A stretch of 7,289 nucleotides of DNA from Eubacteriales bacterium (GTDB taxonomy: Bacteria; Bacillota_A; Clostridia; Lachnospirales; Lachnospiraceae): contig JAUNAE010000190.1 in the NCBI GenBank assembly GCA_030527765.1, positions 1 to 7,289 on the forward strand. The letters run 5' to 3'. The first letter of the stretch is position 1. The number at the start of each line of letters is the position of its first letter. The notes under the pieces are model-generated. The model worked only from the letters and a program-made list of their open reading frames with translations, did not search any database and was not told the DNA's origin. The translations under genes were made by a program, and so were the position numbers. Shown here piece by piece: positions 5,754 to 7,289 of the stretch.

Positions 5754-7097
5754 ATGCCTGACAACAAAAGAAATGTACCGAGAAAATCCACGAAGCGTCC
5801 TTCTTCCAAAGGAACTACCTCTCCAAAGACTTCTTCCCGTTCCGGTTCTGCCAAAAGAAGGCCGGAGAGTCCCGAGGATGAAGAGCGTCTCAGAAGAATC
5901 CGGCAGCGCCGAAAAAGAGAACAGCAGCTTGCCAAACGCCGTCAGAAATATATGATACTCTTTGGCGCAGGTGCTCTTGTATTTTGCGGAATCCTGCTCC
6001 TGGCATCGGTACTGTCCTCTATTTTCGGAAATCCTTCCGGAAGCCTCTCCTCTTCTGCAGTCACAGATACCGCCAAAAACAGTACTATGGAAGAAGAAAA
6101 CAACACCGAGGAACTGACCACGGAAGTGATTGCGACTACGACACCGGCACCCGTCTCTCTGACAATTTCCGTTGTCGGTGACTGTACTCTCGGAACAGAC
6201 GTCAATTTTGATTATGACACCAGTCTCAACAACTATTACGAAATGTATGGCAGTTCTTATTTCATGCAGAACGTACAGTCCATCTTTGCTTCTGATGATC
6301 TGACCATCGCAAATTTCGAGGGCACTCTTACGGAATCCGATGAGCGCGCAGACAAACAGTTTGCTTTCAAAGCACCTGCCTCCTTTGCCTCCATTCTCAC
6401 AGACGGATCCATCGAGACCGTCAACACTGCAAACAACCACAGCCATGACTATGGAGATCAGAGTTTTACCGATACTCTTGCAGCTCTGGACAGCGTCGGC
6501 GTGGTACATTTCGGTTACGAAGAAACCGCTGTGGTGGATGTCAAGGGCGTTAAAGTCGGTCTTGTCGGCATTTATGAACTGAACGATCACCTGGATTGTC
6601 AGACACAGATGAAGACAAACATTGCCACCGTAAAATCCCAGGGTGCACAGCTGATTATCGTTATTTTCCACTGGGGAAATGAAAAAGAAGAGATGCCGGA
6701 TTCCAATCAGACAACCCTCGGACGAATGGCCATTGACTGCGGGGCTGATCTCGTATGTGGACATCATCCCCATGTTCTTCAGGGAATCGAAACTTACAAA
6801 GGCAAAAACATTGTCTACAGTCTTGGAAACTTCTGTTTCGGAGGAAACTCCTACCCAAGTGACATGGACAGCGTCATCTATCAGCAAACGTTTACCGTCA
6901 CCGGAGAAGAAGTCGCATCCGACAACGAAGTAACACTGATTCCATGCTCCATCAGCTCGGATTACTATTACAACAACTATCAGCCGACACCGGCCGAGGA
7001 CTCCGAAGCAACCCGAATCCTTGAGAAAATTCAGGAACGAAGCGCAATGATTCCGACGGCAGCGAGCGACTCTTATAATTACTTTCAGCGTCCATAA
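5754..7097 (+). CDS. CapA-family (poly-gamma-glutamate synthesis type) membrane-anchored protein
   Basis: This 447-residue protein belongs to the CapA / PGA_cap family, whose domain has a metallophosphoesterase-like fold. Residues 1-65 are strongly basic and Ser-rich, with a charged helix at about 41-65. One transmembrane segment lies at about 67-90. A Ser/Thr/Glu-rich linker at about 93-133 leads to the extracytoplasmic domain from about 136. Its motifs are VGDCTLG (141-147), ANFEGTLT (186-193), NTANNHSHDYG (224-234), FHWGNE (305-310), GHHPH (336-340) and SLGNF (356-360); their Asp, Asn, Glu and His residues are the likely metal or catalytic ligands. The topology is type II: cytoplasmic N-terminus, enzyme domain outside. 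Family members take part in polyglutamate capsule formation, but no capB/capC-like partner is in view, so the role here may be another cell-envelope reaction. It has its own promoter and terminator and is flanked by a 29-base direct repeat. Confidence 0.92.
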   Translation: MPDNKRNVPRKSTKRPSSKGTTSPKTSSRSGSAKRRPESPEDEERLRRIRQRRKREQQLAKRRQKYMILFGAGALVFCGILLLASVLSSIFGNPSGSLSSSAVTDTAKNSTMEEENNTEELTTEVIATTTPAPVSLTISVVGDCTLGTDVNFDYDTSLNNYYEMYGSSYFMQNVQSIFASDDLTIANFEGTLTESDERADKQFAFKAPASFASILTDGSIETVNTANNHSHDYGDQSFTDTLAALDSVGVVHFGYEETAVVDVKGVKVGLVGIYELNDHLDCQTQMKTNIATVKSQGAQLIIVIFHWGNEKEEMPDSNQTTLGRMAIDCGADLVCGHHPHVLQGIETYKGKNIVYSLGNFCFGGNSYPSDMDSVIYQQTFTVTGEEVASDNEVTLIPCSISSDYYYNNYQPTPAEDSEATRILEKIQERSAMIPTAASDSYNYFQRP

Positions 7098-7124
7098 GTC
7101 AAGCGGCTATTCGCAATCCGCTTC
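7096..7124 (+). repeat. 29-base hairpin-forming direct repeat, copy 2 (capA stop codon)
   Basis: Second copy of the repeat at 5671-5699, overlapping the last two bases of the capA stop codon. AAGCGG, a two-base bulge, ATT, loop CGC, and AATCCGCTT form a nine-pair stem. The two differences from copy 1 are G for A and C for A. In this copy the stem pairing is perfect, whereas copy 1 has one mismatch. Confidence 0.8.
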
Positions 7125-7141
7125 CGATACTTGATTCGGCT

Positions 7142-7208
7142 AAAAAAGTCTCCCGGTTCAGACCGGTATCCACATCTGTGGTACCCCATCTGAACCGGGA
7201 GACTTTTT
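7142..7208. terminator. Very strong bidirectional rho-independent terminator
   Basis: GTCTCCCGGTTCAGA (7148-7162) pairs perfectly with 7189-7203, a 15-pair GC-rich stem. It is flanked by six A on the left and five T on the right, so it works on both strands. The 26-base loop contains a further hairpin (GGTA and CCACA against TGTGG and TACC). It ends the capA transcript and that of the convergent gene on its right. Confidence 0.93.
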
Positions 7209-7210
7209 AT

Positions 7211-7289
7211 TTATTCAATAAACATGGCATCCCCGATCTTTACGGATGCACGCCAAAAACAAACAAATGTATACTTCTCAGGGTATCTT
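7211..7289 (-). CDS. C-terminal fragment of an unrecognised gene running off the right edge
   Basis: A minus-strand frame is open from the window edge to a TAA at 7211-7213, giving the last 25 residues of a protein ending ASVKIGDAMFIE. It stops immediately beside the bidirectional terminator, exactly where a convergent gene should end, and this context is the main support. The other minus-strand frame inspected (from 7289) meets a stop within four codons. The fragment is too short to identify a family. Confidence 0.55.
   Translation of the reverse strand, partial: RYPEKYTFVCFWRASVKIGDAMFIE

Noticed and set aside
5724..6887. 387-codon minus-strand frame opposite capA
   Set aside because: It is antisense to a CapA protein with all family motifs and shows no ribosome binding site or domain.
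1..7289. CRISPR array, tRNA or rRNA genes, transposase
   Set aside because: No regularly spaced repeat series, cloverleaf-like sequence, rRNA motif or transposase frame was found. The only notable direct repeat is the pair around capA.

Overview
The window looks like chromosomal DNA from a low-to-moderate G+C Gram-positive anaerobe, most likely a gut Clostridia of the Lachnospiraceae type. The grounds are strong AGGAGG-like ribosome binding sites, near-consensus sigma-A promoters, a TyrA with a C-terminal ACT domain paired with a class II AroA, a small acidic lipoprotein, an Fe-S flavodoxin-family reductase and a membrane-anchored CapA protein. Genus and species cannot be fixed by reading alone.

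Layout. (1) 1-1622, minus strand: the first 540 codons of an elongation factor G-family GTPase, cut by the left edge. Several GTPase motifs are non-canonical. (2) 1623-2016: an AT-rich divergent intergenic region with a promoter for each direction and one doubtful 65-codon ORF. (3) 2017-4395, plus strand: a compact tyrA-aroA operon (prephenate dehydrogenase, then EPSP synthase), expressed from a consensus-like promoter with a short leader. (4) 4466-4510: a hairpin terminator between convergent genes. (5) 4565-5463, minus strand: a flavodoxin-family protein with a cysteine cluster, followed 20 bases later by a very acidic lipoprotein. Their promoter overlaps a perfect inverted repeat that looks like an operator. 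(6) 5521-5708, minus strand: a degenerate coding remnant, apparently frameshifted at a run of eight A. It underlies the promoter and leader of the next gene. (7) 5754-7097, plus strand: a single-pass membrane CapA-family protein. A 29-base hairpin-forming direct repeat (27/29 identical) lies in its leader and again at its stop codon. (8) 7142-7208: a very strong bidirectional terminator. (9) 7211-7289, minus strand: the last 25 codons of an unrecognised gene running off the right edge.

How the genes relate. TyrA and AroA belong to aromatic amino acid biosynthesis: AroA makes EPSP on the way to chorismate, and TyrA directs prephenate towards tyrosine. The flavoprotein-lipoprotein pair is probably one transcription unit of unknown function. 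CapA stands alone, with no capB/capC partners in view. No complete new multi-gene system is visible. The signals most worth following are the repeat pair around capA, the operator-like inverted repeat, the frameshifted remnant, the divergent EF-G motifs and the lipoprotein-flavoprotein pair.
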